From Mixophyes australis (taxonomy: Eukaryota > Chordata > Amphibia > Anura > Limnodynastidae): a stretch of 64,000 bases of DNA. Positions 34,559 through 45,729 of the stretch are shown one piece after another. Under the pieces are notes generated by a model that worked only from the letters and a program-made list of their open reading frames with translations, did no database searches and had not been told where the DNA came from. The stretch spans positions 9,414,434 to 9,478,433 of the forward strand of contig JAVHZZ010000008.1 of assembly GCA_036250195.1 (NCBI GenBank). Reading direction: 5' to 3'. Position 1 is the stretch's first letter. Each line of letters starts with the position of its first letter. The translations under genes and the position numbers were made by a program.

Positions 34559-35032
34559 CTTCCAAAATCAATCAGCAATATTCTTTTATCTCTAGTGCAA
34601 ATGAGATAGTAAATGCAAATGTGTAGTTGATGTGGGTTTAGAGCATATTTTATACCCAATACAATACAGGCAAATGATCCTTAGTGTCTTAAACATGTAA
34701 TTGTAATTATTATGATCCTTTTGTAGTTGCTGAATGTATTTAGATGTGTTGTATCAAGCACTTTTTTTTTTGACACTGCTCACTTGGGCAGATGACTGAT
34801 TTTGATAATGTTCAGTGATGAAATTCAACACACCTTGGTATAAAGGTTATAACATAAACCGAGCAGGGTTAGGACCAGGCAATGGAAGCAGCTGCCTTGG
34901 TCAATTTTTAGTTTCAAAATGGTTTATGTGCAATATAAAGTCCACCTAAATCCACTGTATTGTACGGGCACAGTTTGTGCCGCAAGACCCTCTCTATATA
35001 CTGACAGGGTATTACACCCACGATTGGCCAGC
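34559..35032. other. Unassigned stretch
   Basis: AT-rich, nothing recognised. Confidence 0.5.
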
Positions 35033-35352
35033 ACGGTGGCTCAGTGGTTAGCACTTCTGCCTCACAGCACTGGGATCATGAGTTTGATTCCCAACCATGG
35101 CCTTATCTGTGTGGAGTTTGTATGTTCTCCCTGTGTTTGCGTGGGTTTCCTCCGGGTGCCCTGGTTTCCTCCCACACTCCAAAAACATAATGGTAGGTTA
35201 ATTGACTGCTATTATACTGACCCTAGTCTGTCTGTGTGTGTGTTAGGGAATTTAGACTGTAAGCTCCAATGGGGCAGGGACTGATGTGAATGAGTTCTCT
35301 GTACAGCGCTGCGGAATTAGTGGCGCTACATAATTAAATGATGATGTTGATT
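35033..35352 (+). mobile_element. tRNA-type SINE, full length
   Basis: It starts GCACGGTGGCTCAGTGGTTA and has the B-box-like GAGTTTGATTCCC, the standard body, the tail GCGCTACATAATTAAATGA and GATGATGTTGATT. The internal ORF (34919-35284) is SINE-derived. Confidence 0.93.
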
Positions 35353-36102
35353 AAGTTGCTTGATGGAGACTCAGCTATCAGCATCTGCAGGGTGGTCTTA
35401 CATAGTTTCTTTATGTCTTTTCATAAGACGGAAATGAAACCTCACGCAGAGATGAAGCCGACTGGGAGATAAGGTCAATGGGAAGACGTCTATAGGGTAC
35501 CTTGTCTACGCAGATAAAGAAAATATGCCAAATGGAAGTTGGGGAAAGGAGAAAACCTCTGTGCATTTGTTTTCTCGGCAGCATAAGCTTAGCGCTTGGT
35601 TTATTTTTATAGTATTCCTGTTTATTTAATGTAGTTTCTTCCTGTTTACCAAGTTGAAACAATATATCCATAACGGTAACTTGCCTTGATCACACATTTC
35701 ATTGTGAAATTCTATTGGATCTCTTGATGATTTCATATTGAATTGTAGCTCTTAGGAACAAGATTAGAATTGATAATGTTTCGGCTCTAAGCTTGTTTGT
35801 TGTAGAGTAACCAATGTTTATTTTAATAATGGACTAAAAACTTTAAACCACAATACGTCAGGCACATGGTTCTATCCGCCTTAGCTGTACCCAAAATTGT
35901 CAATGACAAGCCCCAGAATGGCTAAGCTCTGCCCCTTTCAGATCTTAAGACTGTTGGGGGTTTGGTGCATACTGTTCTGGAATGTTGGTGTAGTTCCCCC
36001 AGACTTCCAGTTGAACAGACCACCCTCCTGTATCCTGGTCACTCCCTAGTTAAATGGGCGCGATAGGGGCCTTGAAGGCGTGATTCAGAGAGGTCTGGTC
36101 AC
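35353..36102. other. Unassigned stretch
   Basis: No gene or repeat recognised. Confidence 0.5.
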
Positions 36103-36105
36103 TTA

Positions 36106-36280
36106 GGGCTAAATTTACTAAACTGCGGGTTTGAAAAAGTGGAGATGTTGCCTATAGCAACCAATCAGATTCTAGCTGTCATTTGTTTAGTACAGTCTAC
36201 AAAATGACAGCTAGAATCTGATTGGTTGCTATAGGCAACATCTCCACTTTTCCAAACCCGCAGTTCAGTAAATCTAGCCC
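36106..36280. mobile_element. Foldback MITE, complete, 175 bp
   Basis: The termini GGGCTAAATTTACTAAACTG and CAGTTCAGTAAATCTAGCCC are inverted, flanked by TTA at 36103-36105 and 36281-36283. The TTA duplication fits PIF/Harbinger-type insertion. Both arms carry an X-box-like palindrome and a CCAAT box. Same family as 1-160 and 54210-54384. Confidence 0.94.
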
Positions 36281-36283
36281 TTA

Positions 36284-37937
36284 GTTTGCTAAGGGCTAGA
36301 TGGATTAGTAATGTTTTTAAGGACTGTTAAATCTAAAATGCAGTTTGCCTTATATAGCATATATGTCTATAAAAGTTTCCATTCCTTAGCCAAACTTGAG
36401 ATATCCGACATTGTTTTTACGTTTACTATTTCAAGCTATTGTTCTCTGTTACAAGCCACTTTCTGCTAAAATAGTCTGGCTTTGATGTCCTGTAATATTA
36501 TTACAGGAAGTCTGCTGGAAAATAACTCTCGCCACGGCCAAGACCTCATCTCAATTATTTTAATGATTTAAAAGGATAATATTACGAGCTGTGAAATTGT
36601 CTGCAATTTTGGCCCATCTGTAAATAAGAGGATTTGGTGCTTTTTATCTTGTTTGTAGCAAATTGAGTAACAGCTTTGATTGGAGTGTATGTATGCATTT
36701 GTTGAACTTATGTTTAGGCTCTAGAGTTTAGGAAAAAACAAAAGGCAAAACGAGAAGTTCTCTGTGTCCCTTTGTAGTTTATCTGCTGCTAATAGTGATG
36801 TGAAATACTGGGTGAATCACACTAATTGGCTTTTTTTTTTAATTGGATGTGAGCGGAGATTAATATTCATTTTATAGAGTTATAATAATTTACAAAGTAC
36901 TATATAAATTTGCGGAAAATGTTGACTAGTGACAGAACAGGACAAATTCTTAGGATCAAAAGATAGAAGCCAGGAGACAACGAAGCCAACAACCTTGTTC
37001 TATGGATCATCTAATATATGAAAACACTTCCTTTGGCGCATGTAGATCCTCAAAACTCCACACTACACTGTGTGATACAACAATTTTCGCCCAATATTGA
37101 AGAGACACTTATTGTTGGTGGTCAATACTCTTTGAAAAATACATACATCGCAACATGACTGTCTCCGGCAACGGGGCAGGGGGTGTGGTCAAGTTTCAGC
37201 GGGGGTGGGTCCAAGAAGAGGCAGAGGCGTGGCCAATCCAGCTGCTCATTACATACCTCCCTTCCCTGAACAATCCTACCCGCAGGACAGCGGGACTGAG
37301 CCCTAAAATCAGGACTGTCCCGCTGGAATCGGACACACTTATAATGTACACAGTGGGGTATAAGGGGCTTTGCAAAATACAGAATAATATGCAGAATATT
37401 GCTCTGTGGGCATTTAAAATACCTATGACTGTTGGTAGCATAGAACGAGCTTCCACTTACCTGAGGAGGCAGACGGAGGTCTGGGGAATACAATGTATCT
37501 GATGAGTGGAGGAGAAGTATTTTTTTCTTGATTTTTATTTGTGCAATATTGCTGAGTTATTTGGTTATTTTATATTATTTTTTATTAGAAATAAATCTGA
37601 ACCATATACCAATGCTATTTCAATGAAATAAATGTTCCTGGTTTAAAAAAACAACATTTAATCATATATATGGAGAAGATTTCAACTCTGGGAGTATTCC
37701 ACTCAAGAAAGACTTTCTATGCCACCATCGTTACGCCCAAACTACAACCATTTCTGCTTTCTATGTTACGGTGCTGGTGTATATAATGGGGTTTATCATT
37801 AATGCAGTTTTTTTACTTCAATGTACAGTTTACTTTATGCCTCATTTGTTTCTTATTTTATTTAACATATGTAATTGCATTTAGATACATTGTATTTTTC
37901 TAATTCTTTGGCATTAGGAACCTTCTCTCTCTGTAAA
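36284..37937. other. Unassigned stretch with a CCTCCCAA-type fragment
   Basis: 37160-37345 resembles the CCTCCCAA-type family (GGGGTGTGGTC, ACATACCTCCCTTCCCTGAA, CAGGACTGTCCCGCTGGAAT). ORFs on both strands at 37.1-37.5 kb run through it and are not genes. The rest is unremarkable. Confidence 0.5.
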
Positions 37938-38356
37938 GCTGGGTACATACTACACTCTTTTCGTCCAATAATCGGCTCAAACAGCCGACATACGACCGCT
38001 CGTTCAAAAGTCGGGTCAGTGTGTGCAGTGACACGATGGTCGAACGTCTGCCCAAATGGACGATTGTCGCCTCATTTGTTTGGTCGTACCGTTTAATATT
38101 TTCGTTCCAATCTCGTTTCCGCTGTGTAGTGTGTATAAACTTCCGACCGATCCACAACAGTGAGTACAAAATTACAGTCATTGCTCACGACAACATGGCT
38201 GTAAAAAGTCGCTAAAGGGACGTCCGCTCTTCCCTTTATCGTCCTAAACAAGGCTAGTGTGTATGCAGTCCATGGACCCAGCGATCGGACCATCAATCGC
38301 ATGTAAAATCGCTTGGCATAAAAAGTTGGTTGAAATCTCTGTAGTGTGTACCCAGC
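37938..38356. mobile_element. TTAA-type (piggyBac-like) element I, 419 bp
   Basis: The termini GCTGGGTACATACTAC and GTAGTGTGTACCCAGC are inverted. The right flank is TTAA (38357-38360) and the left flank TAAA, one base from TTAA. The internal sequence matches 63752-64000 closely. Non-coding. piggyBac assignment is inferred from TTAA targets. Confidence 0.82.
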
Positions 38357-38360
38357 TTAA

Positions 38361-38937
38361 GTCCTGCGTTTGCCCCTGACGTGTTTATCAGCTCAGCAGC
38401 AAAATGTCCCTGGAACTGATTTGAAAATGTGACATATATGCTGATCTGAGTGGTTAGAGGACCATCTAGGCTGCCGGCGCCATTAAGCCCGGATTTAATT
38501 GAGATCTGGCAAAGGTTAATCTTGCTGAGAATTTTAGCTGCAAAGTAAAAGACCCAGTAAGAGGTACATTCCTCGGGTTTCTGAAACGTTTGGGACACAG
38601 GTGACATCTCAGTATCTGCCTAGGTCACAAGCAAAACTTATAGGACACAATATTGGGAGCCTGCAACTATTGATTGCACAGTTCACCTATGTAGCCAATA
38701 AATCAATGCTAAGAGATCTGTCTGTCTCCAGTCTGTCCTGTATGACAGAGACAAAACTACCAACATTGGGACACTGTAACTGGGAATTTTTTTTTTTTAA
38801 AGTTTTATTTTTGAGAAGGTCAATAATGAGCATCAGTCCAAGACAAAATCTGTTACAATCAGGTTATGCATGTTGTAACTGGGAATTTTAATTTTAAATA
38901 ATTTTTAATGCATGTTAACTTTAAAAGCCCAGATCAT
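38361..38937. other. Unassigned stretch
   Basis: An internal 12-bp repeat AACTGGGAATTT occurs at about 38779 and 38877, 98 bp apart. No gene recognised. Confidence 0.5.
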
Positions 38938-39255
38938 GGGCCGGATTCATTAAGGAAAGTTGAGCAAAAAATTGAGTAAACTTTCTTACTCGAGTTTTCT
39001 GGACAAAACCATGTTACAATGCAAGGGGTGCAAATTAGTTTATTATTTTGCACATAAGGAATATATTGTCTGTTTTTTCATGTAGCACACAAATACTTGA
39101 TAGCTTAATTGTACATTGAAATTTAAAGTGGTCTAGGACATGCTCTACCCCAACTATAAATCTGCCATCACATTTTAAATTTACCTCCCCCCAGTGCAAC
39201 ATGGTTTTGCCTTACTTGCTTACTTTTGCTTAACTTTCCTTAATGAACCAGGCCC
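38938..39255. mobile_element. Repeat family F, complete copy
   Basis: The termini GGGCCGGATTCATTAAGG and CCTTAATGAACCAGGCCC are inverted; length 318 bp. This is the uninterrupted reference for the copy at 7226-7920. Non-coding. Confidence 0.85.
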
Positions 39256-39589
39256 AATAAGAATAGACGGTGATAAGTGAGACATGCATCTTGTATACAG
39301 AATAAAAAGCTTTCTAAAGTATAGTTGGACAAAAATGTAAAAGTAAAATAAAAAAAATAGACAATTCCAGAGGGGAAAAAAGTTTTAGAGACAAATCTTT
39401 CAAACCTGGGGCTGTCCCTAAAAATAAGGGACTGTTGACAGCTATGTAGAAATAGCTACATTTACAAAATACTCATGTCCTTAATGCATTCTAAACAACA
39501 CTGAGATCCACCCAAACCACAACCATTTCTGCTGAGACCATGCCACATATCAGTGGAAGACACACATTGCTTTCGGTCATCAAAAACTA
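39256..39589. other. Unassigned stretch
   Basis: 39400-39445 (CAAACCTGGGGCTGTCCCTA, AAATAAGGGACTG) is a small CCTCCCAA-type fragment. Nothing else. Confidence 0.45.
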
Positions 39590-40735
39590 TTCAACTTGAC
39601 CTATCACCCATCTATTGTCACTCATATCCATCTTAAACCAATCTTCCTCTCTTGGTATTCCTCAACCACTGCACCACTCTACAAATCCCGTAACTGTCTC
39701 CACTTTACCTACAGAATTCAATTCAAGTTACTGACCTTCAAACCCCACTTGCATATCTGACATCATGACAAGATGCTCTCATCCTTGCCAACTCTCCCTG
39801 AATGTCCGGGAGACTCCCTGAACTAGGGGTGATCTACCTCACTCCCTGAAGAGTCTGGCATTCTCCCTGATGCTGAGCCAGTACAAGACGTGGTTGGCTT
39901 CACCATCTGTGGCATGATGGCACAGTTCAGAAATTGTGTCCTATGTCCATGTATTGATGCCTATGGAGGTGGCCATTTTCATGGAGACCAAGATTTAATC
40001 AAAGACTGACATGCAAGACAACATGACTTCAGTAATGGAGACAGAAATGTAAAAGATACTTCAGTCTCTAGAGATTCATTAGCTGCTTTTCTTTAACGCA
40101 TATTTGCCTACTCTGCCGGAATGTCCGGGAGACTCACGAATTTCTGGGAGACCTCCCGTGAGAGCAGGGCAACCTCCCGGTAAGTGATGGGGGGGGCTTG
40201 ATGATGCAAATATTGCATCATCTTAGTCCCGCCCCCTGCTGTATTTGGCCAAAATTGTGACAATCGTTTAGGGGCAGGGCCACAATTAAGCGATTCTTCA
40301 AGCACCGCCCCCGCACGCCAATCTCCCCCGGGATCTCCCTGAAGCCAACGAGGAAAAGTTGGGAAGTATGGATGCTCTTCACCTCACCCTCTCAGACCTG
40401 CTCTGACATGTGTCTAGCCTCCGCTTGGTTACCACCTCTCACTCCTTCTTCAAAGACTTCTTCCGTGTTACTCCCCTCTTATGGAACGCTCTACTTTGAC
40501 TGACCAGACTCTCCTTTAATTTTTCTAGCGCTTTCTCAAAACCCACCTCTTCATTAAAGCTACGGGCATTACAAGCGTCCCTCCCACCCCTCTAGCTCTT
40601 TTTGTTTCAGCATAGATTGTAAGCAGCAGTGCTCCTCTCAAATGTCTGTCCTTGTCCTATTTCTATGTATGATTTGTTATACTGACTTCCAGCATTGTGG
40701 CGCTTATAAATAAACGATGATGTTGATGACCGTTG
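39590..40735 (+). pseudogene. L2/Rex1-like LINE 3' fragment, split by a hAT element
   Basis: The two flanks of the hAT element join into one LINE end: upstream IQFKLLTFK-like codons (39718-39745), downstream PLLWNAL near 40470 and a KTHLF-like stretch near 40540 (the C-terminal region after the RT domain), then the tail GATTGTAAGCAGCAGTGCTC and GCGCTTATAAATAAACGATG with a short TGATG run. Stops and frameshifts are many. No RT catalytic motif is present, so the copy is 5'-truncated. Confidence 0.72.
39780..40370 (+). mobile_element. Composite hAT-type element, long form (copy 3)
   Basis: It starts CATCCTTGCCAACTCTCC and ends AAAGTTGGGAAGTATG, with a perfect 8-bp duplication GATGCTCT at 39772-39779 and 40371-40378. 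The second unit begins at about 40097 (CATATTTGCCTACTCTGC). It sits inside a LINE fragment, so it is younger than that fragment. Confidence 0.95.
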
Positions 40736-41026
40736 GCAGGCAGGCACACGATGACAGAAGGTCACCATCTTATCTGACCTTTTCGGTACAGACTAGTTTT
40801 TAATATACACAAAATGATTCTAAAACTCAATATTTCATCTCTGGATTTTATTAGTTTTGCTACGATTATAGTTTTGTGCTGCGGTAGTGCTATTAATTCT
40901 TCCTAACCGTTAGCATTTGAGTTATTATGCCGAGGAAACTTGCGTAGTTCTATGTTCAGATTTAGTAGCAGTCTATAAATTGAAATATTTTAAATGTGTC
41001 TTTTTTTTTTTTTTTGTCCCAAACAG
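40736..41026. other. Sequence upstream of the candidate exon
   Basis: No repeat recognised. It ends in a 15-T polypyrimidine tract at 41001-41015 and GTCCCAAACAG, a splice acceptor. Confidence 0.5.
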
Positions 41027-41098
41027 GAACGGATCTGACAGTTGCCGCTGATTTACAGCCTACCCCGCCGTGGAACGCTTCTAGCGACCTCGACAAAG
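41027..41098 (+). CDS. Candidate internal coding exon, 72 bp, phase 1-1
   Basis: A strong acceptor (T15, then GTCCCAAACAG) precedes GAACGGATCTGACAG, and AAAG is followed by a GTATAT donor. Only one of the three frames is open: two leading bases, 23 codons beginning TDLTVAADLQPTPPWNAS, then one trailing base. The exon therefore has phase-1 introns on both sides and can be skipped or included without shifting the frame, a layout common in extracellular modules. NAS is an N-glycosylation sequon. Composition is more GC-rich than the flanks and no repeat copy exists in the window. I do not recognise the gene. A chance splice-like match cannot be excluded. Confidence 0.5.
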
Positions 41099-41540
41099 GT
41101 ATATAAAAGCAAACAAATCTTTTGTGTGTCTTTGATGTGACATATTTCATTACAATTTGATATTCTAGAGAAACTGCGTTGATCTAGTAATCGGTTTGAC
41201 ATTTAATTACTGAAATTTTGGAGATTTGAAGGGAATGTTATTTTTTGCCTGGTTATAAAAAGTTCCACATGGCAAAAATGTTTCAAGATGTCTTTTCACT
41301 GAGTAGGCGTCCTCCGCGATGCCAACTGCAGAAGTGACCTGGTTGCCCGGTGTGAATTTATAATTGAAAGGATTATCCGGTTGTGATGTAGTTAATATAC
41401 CAGTAAAAAAATGAAATACCAGTATTGAAATCCCTATAGGAAGAAGCTCTGCTGGAAACATACAGCTTCTCCATGAAAGGCCTGCCCCATGTTCAGCTTT
41501 AGTAAGAAAGCCTGAGAAGCTCTGCTGGAGTCAGTTGGTA
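41099..41540. other. Unassigned stretch, possible intron
   Basis: No repeat or gene recognised. A short minus-strand ORF (41207-41461) has no support. Confidence 0.5.
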
Positions 41541-41757
41541 GCAGGAAGCCACAGACTGAGAGTTATATAGTGGAAGGAGCAGGGTCCTCCAGCAGCACAG
41601 AGTATATCAGGAGATGAGTGACTTGTCAGTGAGGACAGGGCTGCATGTGACAGGGGCAGTGACATGATGTGAGGAGGGGAATGGAGGCAGCAGGAAGCCA
41701 CAGACTGAGAGTTATGTAGTGGAAGGAGCAGGGTCCCCAGCAGCACAGAGTAGTGAT
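41541..41757. repeat. Direct repeat, 149-bp period, about 1.4 copies
   Basis: AGGAAGCCACAGACTGAGAG, GTGGAAGGAGCAGGGTCC and CAGCAGCACAGAGTA occur at 41543-41605 and again at 41692-41753 with few changes. It is the start of a tandem duplication. Confidence 0.88.
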
Positions 41758-42513
41758 GTGATACTACTGATATGTGAAAATGGTGGTGTCAAATGCACCT
41801 GTGTATTCAAATAATTGTAATAATATAGGTTGGAGGATAGGGGGCAGATTATAGGTTGTACATATCTGGACAGTTTGTCTTCATTTTGTCATCATGATAG
41901 CGGAGTATGGCAGAACATGTGGAATGATTACATGAATTAAAAAGGAATTTGTTCCTACCACAATGTATGCATATTCTGCAGAAGAATGCTTTCCACATTG
42001 AAACAAAGCTGCTACAGGTTACATAGATCTGCAGTGACTTTGGGGCATCTCTGTCAGTTTGGCTTCGTGTGTTGACATCTTGTGAACCTCAACAAAGTAG
42101 AACATAATACTCTCTGATCCCTATCTTTCAGTGTAGCAATAAACATGTGCTCAGTAGAGGATCATACATACTGTATGGGGGCAGGAGATGGTTATTCTGA
42201 AAGTGCAGATGTGTGTTCTACGATAGCTCTGAGCTGTGGTAAATCCCCCAGCACATGGGAAGTTCCTGCAAAGGTCACAAGAAACCGTCAATCGTCTGCT
42301 TAGAAACAAATCATAATTTCACCCTTTCCATTTCTTCTCCTGTTTCTATTAAAGCGACCTTACCATCTACTAGTTCCATTTTACTAAACTTCTCCCTATC
42401 TATCCGTAGCCTCAGGGGGTTGTTCCACGCAGCGGGGTTTCCCTGGGCTGCTCCGGTTCTTCTCACAGCCCTGTCTGAAAATCTATTATTAAAGTGCACA
42501 CAGTAGAGGCAGC
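41758..42513. other. Unassigned stretch
   Basis: No gene or named repeat. The ORFs at 42255-42506 (plus) and 42311-42499 (minus) overlap and have no domain. Confidence 0.5.
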
Positions 42514-43711
42514 CATGTTATATGCCAAACTAATATTTATCAGAATGCAGCCTGCTAATATTCTAGGAACTAGTGACATCATTGATAATGCAGCCTATCC
42601 AATCACTAGGAGCCAGTGACATCACTGAGAATGCAGCCTATCCATTCACTAGGAGCCAGTGACATCACTGAGAATGCAGCCTATCCATTCACTAGGAACC
42701 AGTGACATCACTGAGAATGCAGCCTATCCATTCACTAGGAACCAGTGACATCACTGAGAGTGCAGCCTATCCATTCACTAGGAACCAGTGACATCACTGA
42801 GAATGCAGCCTATCCATTCACTAGGAGCCAGTGACATCACTGAGAATGCAGCCTATCCAATCGCTAGGAGCCAATGACATCACTGAGAGTGCAGCCTATT
42901 CATTCACTAGGAGCCAGTGACATCACTGAGAATGCAGCCTATCCATTCACTAGGAACCAGTGACATCACTGAGAATGCAACCTATACATTCACTAGGAGC
43001 CAGTGACATCACTGAGAGTGCAGCCTATCCATTCACTAGGAACCAGTGACATCACTGAGAATGCAGCCTATCCATTCACTAGGAGCCAGTGACATCACTG
43101 AGAATGCAGCCTATCCAATCGCTAGGAGCCAATGACATCACTGAGATTGCAGCCTATTCATTCACTAGGAGCCAGTGACATCACTGAGAATGCAGCCTAT
43201 CCATTCACTAGGAACCAGTGACATCACTGAGAATGCAACCTATACATTCACTAGGAGCCAGTGACATCACTGAGAATGCAGCCTATCCATTCACTAGGAA
43301 CCAATGACATCACTGAGAATGCAGCCTATCAATTCACTAGGAACTAGTGACATCACTGAAAATGCAGCCTATCCATTCACTAGGAACCAGTGACATCACT
43401 GAGAGTGCAGCCTATCCATTCACTAGGAACCAGTGACATCACTGAGAATGCAGCCTATCCATTCACTAGGAACCAATGACATCACTGAGAATGCAGCCTA
43501 TCAATTCACTAGGAACCAGTGACATCACTGAGAATGCAGGCTATCCATTCACTAGGAACCAGTGACATCACTGAGAGTGCAGCCTATCCATTCACTAGGA
43601 ACCAGTGACATCACTGAGAATGCAGCCTATCCATTCACTAGGAGCCAGTGACATCACTGAGAATGCAACCTATCCCTTCACTAGGAACCAGTGACATCAC
43701 TGAGAATGCAG
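42514..43711. repeat. Satellite array, 43-bp unit, about 27 copies
   Basis: The unit is TGCAGCCTATCCATTCACTA followed by GGAACCAGTGACATCACTGA and GAA. Subunit variants (GGAACC or GGAGCC, GAGAAT or GAGAGT) repeat in blocks; for example 42.74-42.97 kb and 43.02-43.22 kb carry the same variant order, including CCAATCGCTAGGAGCCAATG. The left edge (GTAGAGGCAGCCATGTTATA) resembles the start of the 63-bp array at 22.2 kb. Confidence 0.96.
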
Positions 43712-44898
43712 CCTCTCACTTAGCACAGATAATGCATATGAACGCTGTTGCAAGTTGCCGAAATGGAACCACAGTAAGTTTGGCAGTGGGCACGTACTCT
43801 TACACCTGCATTTGCCTGCACCGCTCAGCCCACCTGCTGACTTTATTACTGAATTTGACTTGACTTTTTATTGCTTCATAAAGTCAACACATGCTGAAAT
43901 TACAGTTGTGACAGCTCCCTGCCACGTTGGCCATACCTTCCAACATTTACAAAAGCACAAATGGGACACAATAACCTCTGCCCCAAATCTGGCCAGACAC
44001 ACTCGCTTTCTGCGCAATCCCACCAATTGTTGCCAATGCTCTGCCCATTTATTTGAGAGATCCTCCCCAGAGATCCAAGATCCCACCGAGGGATCAGGAC
44101 AGTTGTTGCCATTTTTCTGCTGAAATTAGATGCAGTTCTGAAATTAAGCTTTAAGGGATGAAAGTCAAGATTTCCTTCTTTTTGTAGTGAGCTGTCATAG
44201 GCTGTATTGTTCTCTCTGTGTGAATTTACTCAAGAAACAGCCACAACCACCTCAGCGACAATTTTAAATATGTATAATACAGTCAAAAAAAATTGACGAA
44301 CTGCGAACAAATGCTGCAAAACAATTGACATAAAATGGAACTAACCTAATAAAACTAAAGCACTTACAGCAAGTACACCCCAGGGGGGGGGGGGGGGGGG
44401 GGACTCGTACAGCTGTCTCCCAGCAGTAACGCAAAGGATCTGTGGTCTTCTGGCGTCTAGGAATAGGTGGGAAATTTAAACCTAATAGTGCGGGAATGTG
44501 TAGCAAATTTGGCTCCTTATTGGACAGTGATAATCCATTGAAACGCCACATTCCATCCACACCTCTCTTGTCCTGAGAAGCGGCAGCTGTTATAAGGTGA
44601 CCGTGGGGGTTCTGGGGTTACCACTACACTCGTGGGGCACTGAGCGAAAAGAGGGCGAAAACATTTATTTATTCAAAGAAATTATTCCTACATGTGATAG
44701 TGATGAATGGGTGTTTTATGCTGCCGTAAATCAGCTGTGCATGGTCACCTGACTGGGAGCTGTAGTGCTGACCTCGATCCATAGTTGGCGCTATTACTTA
44801 TACACTTAGAAAAACTAAAGGTGCATAAACGCCGGAACAATTTCATTATCCATGTTTTGAAAAGTGTAATCAGGGAAAGGAAATACAAACATACGTAC
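43712..44898. other. Unassigned stretch with a G20 run
   Basis: 43930-44110 looks like a CCTCCCAA-type fragment (CCTTCCAACATTTACAAAAG, CCAAATCTGGCCAGACACAC). A run of 20 G lies at 44383-44402. ORFs on both strands near 43.75-44.12 kb cross that fragment and are not genes. Confidence 0.5.
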
Positions 44899-44936
44899 TG
44901 GGACTGAATGATTAAGGCACGCAAATCCAACATATT

Positions 44937-45237
44937 GGGCCTGATTCATTAAGGAAAGTAAAGCAAAAATAATGAGTAACTTTGCACCTTGGCGAAACCA
45001 TGTTGCATTGGAGGGGGAGGTAAATTAAAAATATGGGGACAGATTTATAGTTGGGGTAGGGCATGTCCTAGATCGACTTTAAATTTCAGTTTGAAAATAA
45101 AGCTATCCAGTATTTGTGTGCTGCAAGAAAAAACAGTCAGTATTTAACTTATGTGCAAAATAATACACTAATTTGCACCCCTTGCCTTGTAACATGGTTT
45201 TGTCCAGGAGAAAACTTTTTTTGCCCTAATGAAAGTT
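44937..45237. mobile_element. Repeat family F nested in family G
   Basis: It starts GGGCCTGATTCATTAAGGAA and contains GCAACATGG-like and CTATCCAGTATTTGTGTGCT blocks in the orientation opposite to 38938-39255. The right terminus is eroded (TTGCCCTAATGAAAG). Confidence 0.75.
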
Positions 45238-45453
45238 TATTTTTTAAAACACACGTAAATCAGGCATACGTATGTCTGTATTAAACAAGGAGCAGATCTG
45301 AAAAAATGTCTCATGTTGAATTCAGGTCTAGGTACATTCTCCATATACAGCAGAGAGACACAAGACACTGCAAGATACGTACAATACATATGTGGAATAT
45401 AAAGTCACAACAGTGGAAAATAAAAATAAACTATTATTGTCACCTGTTAATAA

Positions 45454-45729
45454 CATAGTTGCCTAATCTCACGGAATGTCTGGGAGGCTCCCGAATTTTT
45501 GGGGAGTTCTCCCGGGAAAGCAGGGCAACCTCCCAATTCCTGCCCTCTTACATGGTGAAGTGTGGTTGTTGGCGGGGGGGTAATTGTGTCATCCTGGCCC
45601 CACCCCCTGCTGTAATTGGCTAACATTGGTGTAGTTTGACAGGGGGCGTGGCTAGGATGACACAATCTGCATGGCCACACACCCAAGATGCAGCTGCATC
45701 TGGGAGATCTCCGAAAGCTGCCAAGTGGG
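45454..45729 (+). mobile_element. Short hAT-type element, 276 bp, nested in family G
   Basis: It begins CATAGTTGCCTAATCTC and ends GCTGCCAAGTGGG, with a perfect 8-bp duplication GTTAATAA at 45446-45453 and 45730-45737. It corresponds to the second unit of the composite elements alone, showing that this unit is mobile by itself. Confidence 0.92.

Noticed and set aside
35033..35110. tRNA gene (A-box and B-box present)
   Set aside because: The motifs belong to the head of the SINE; the cloverleaf is not preserved and the same sequence recurs in many copies.
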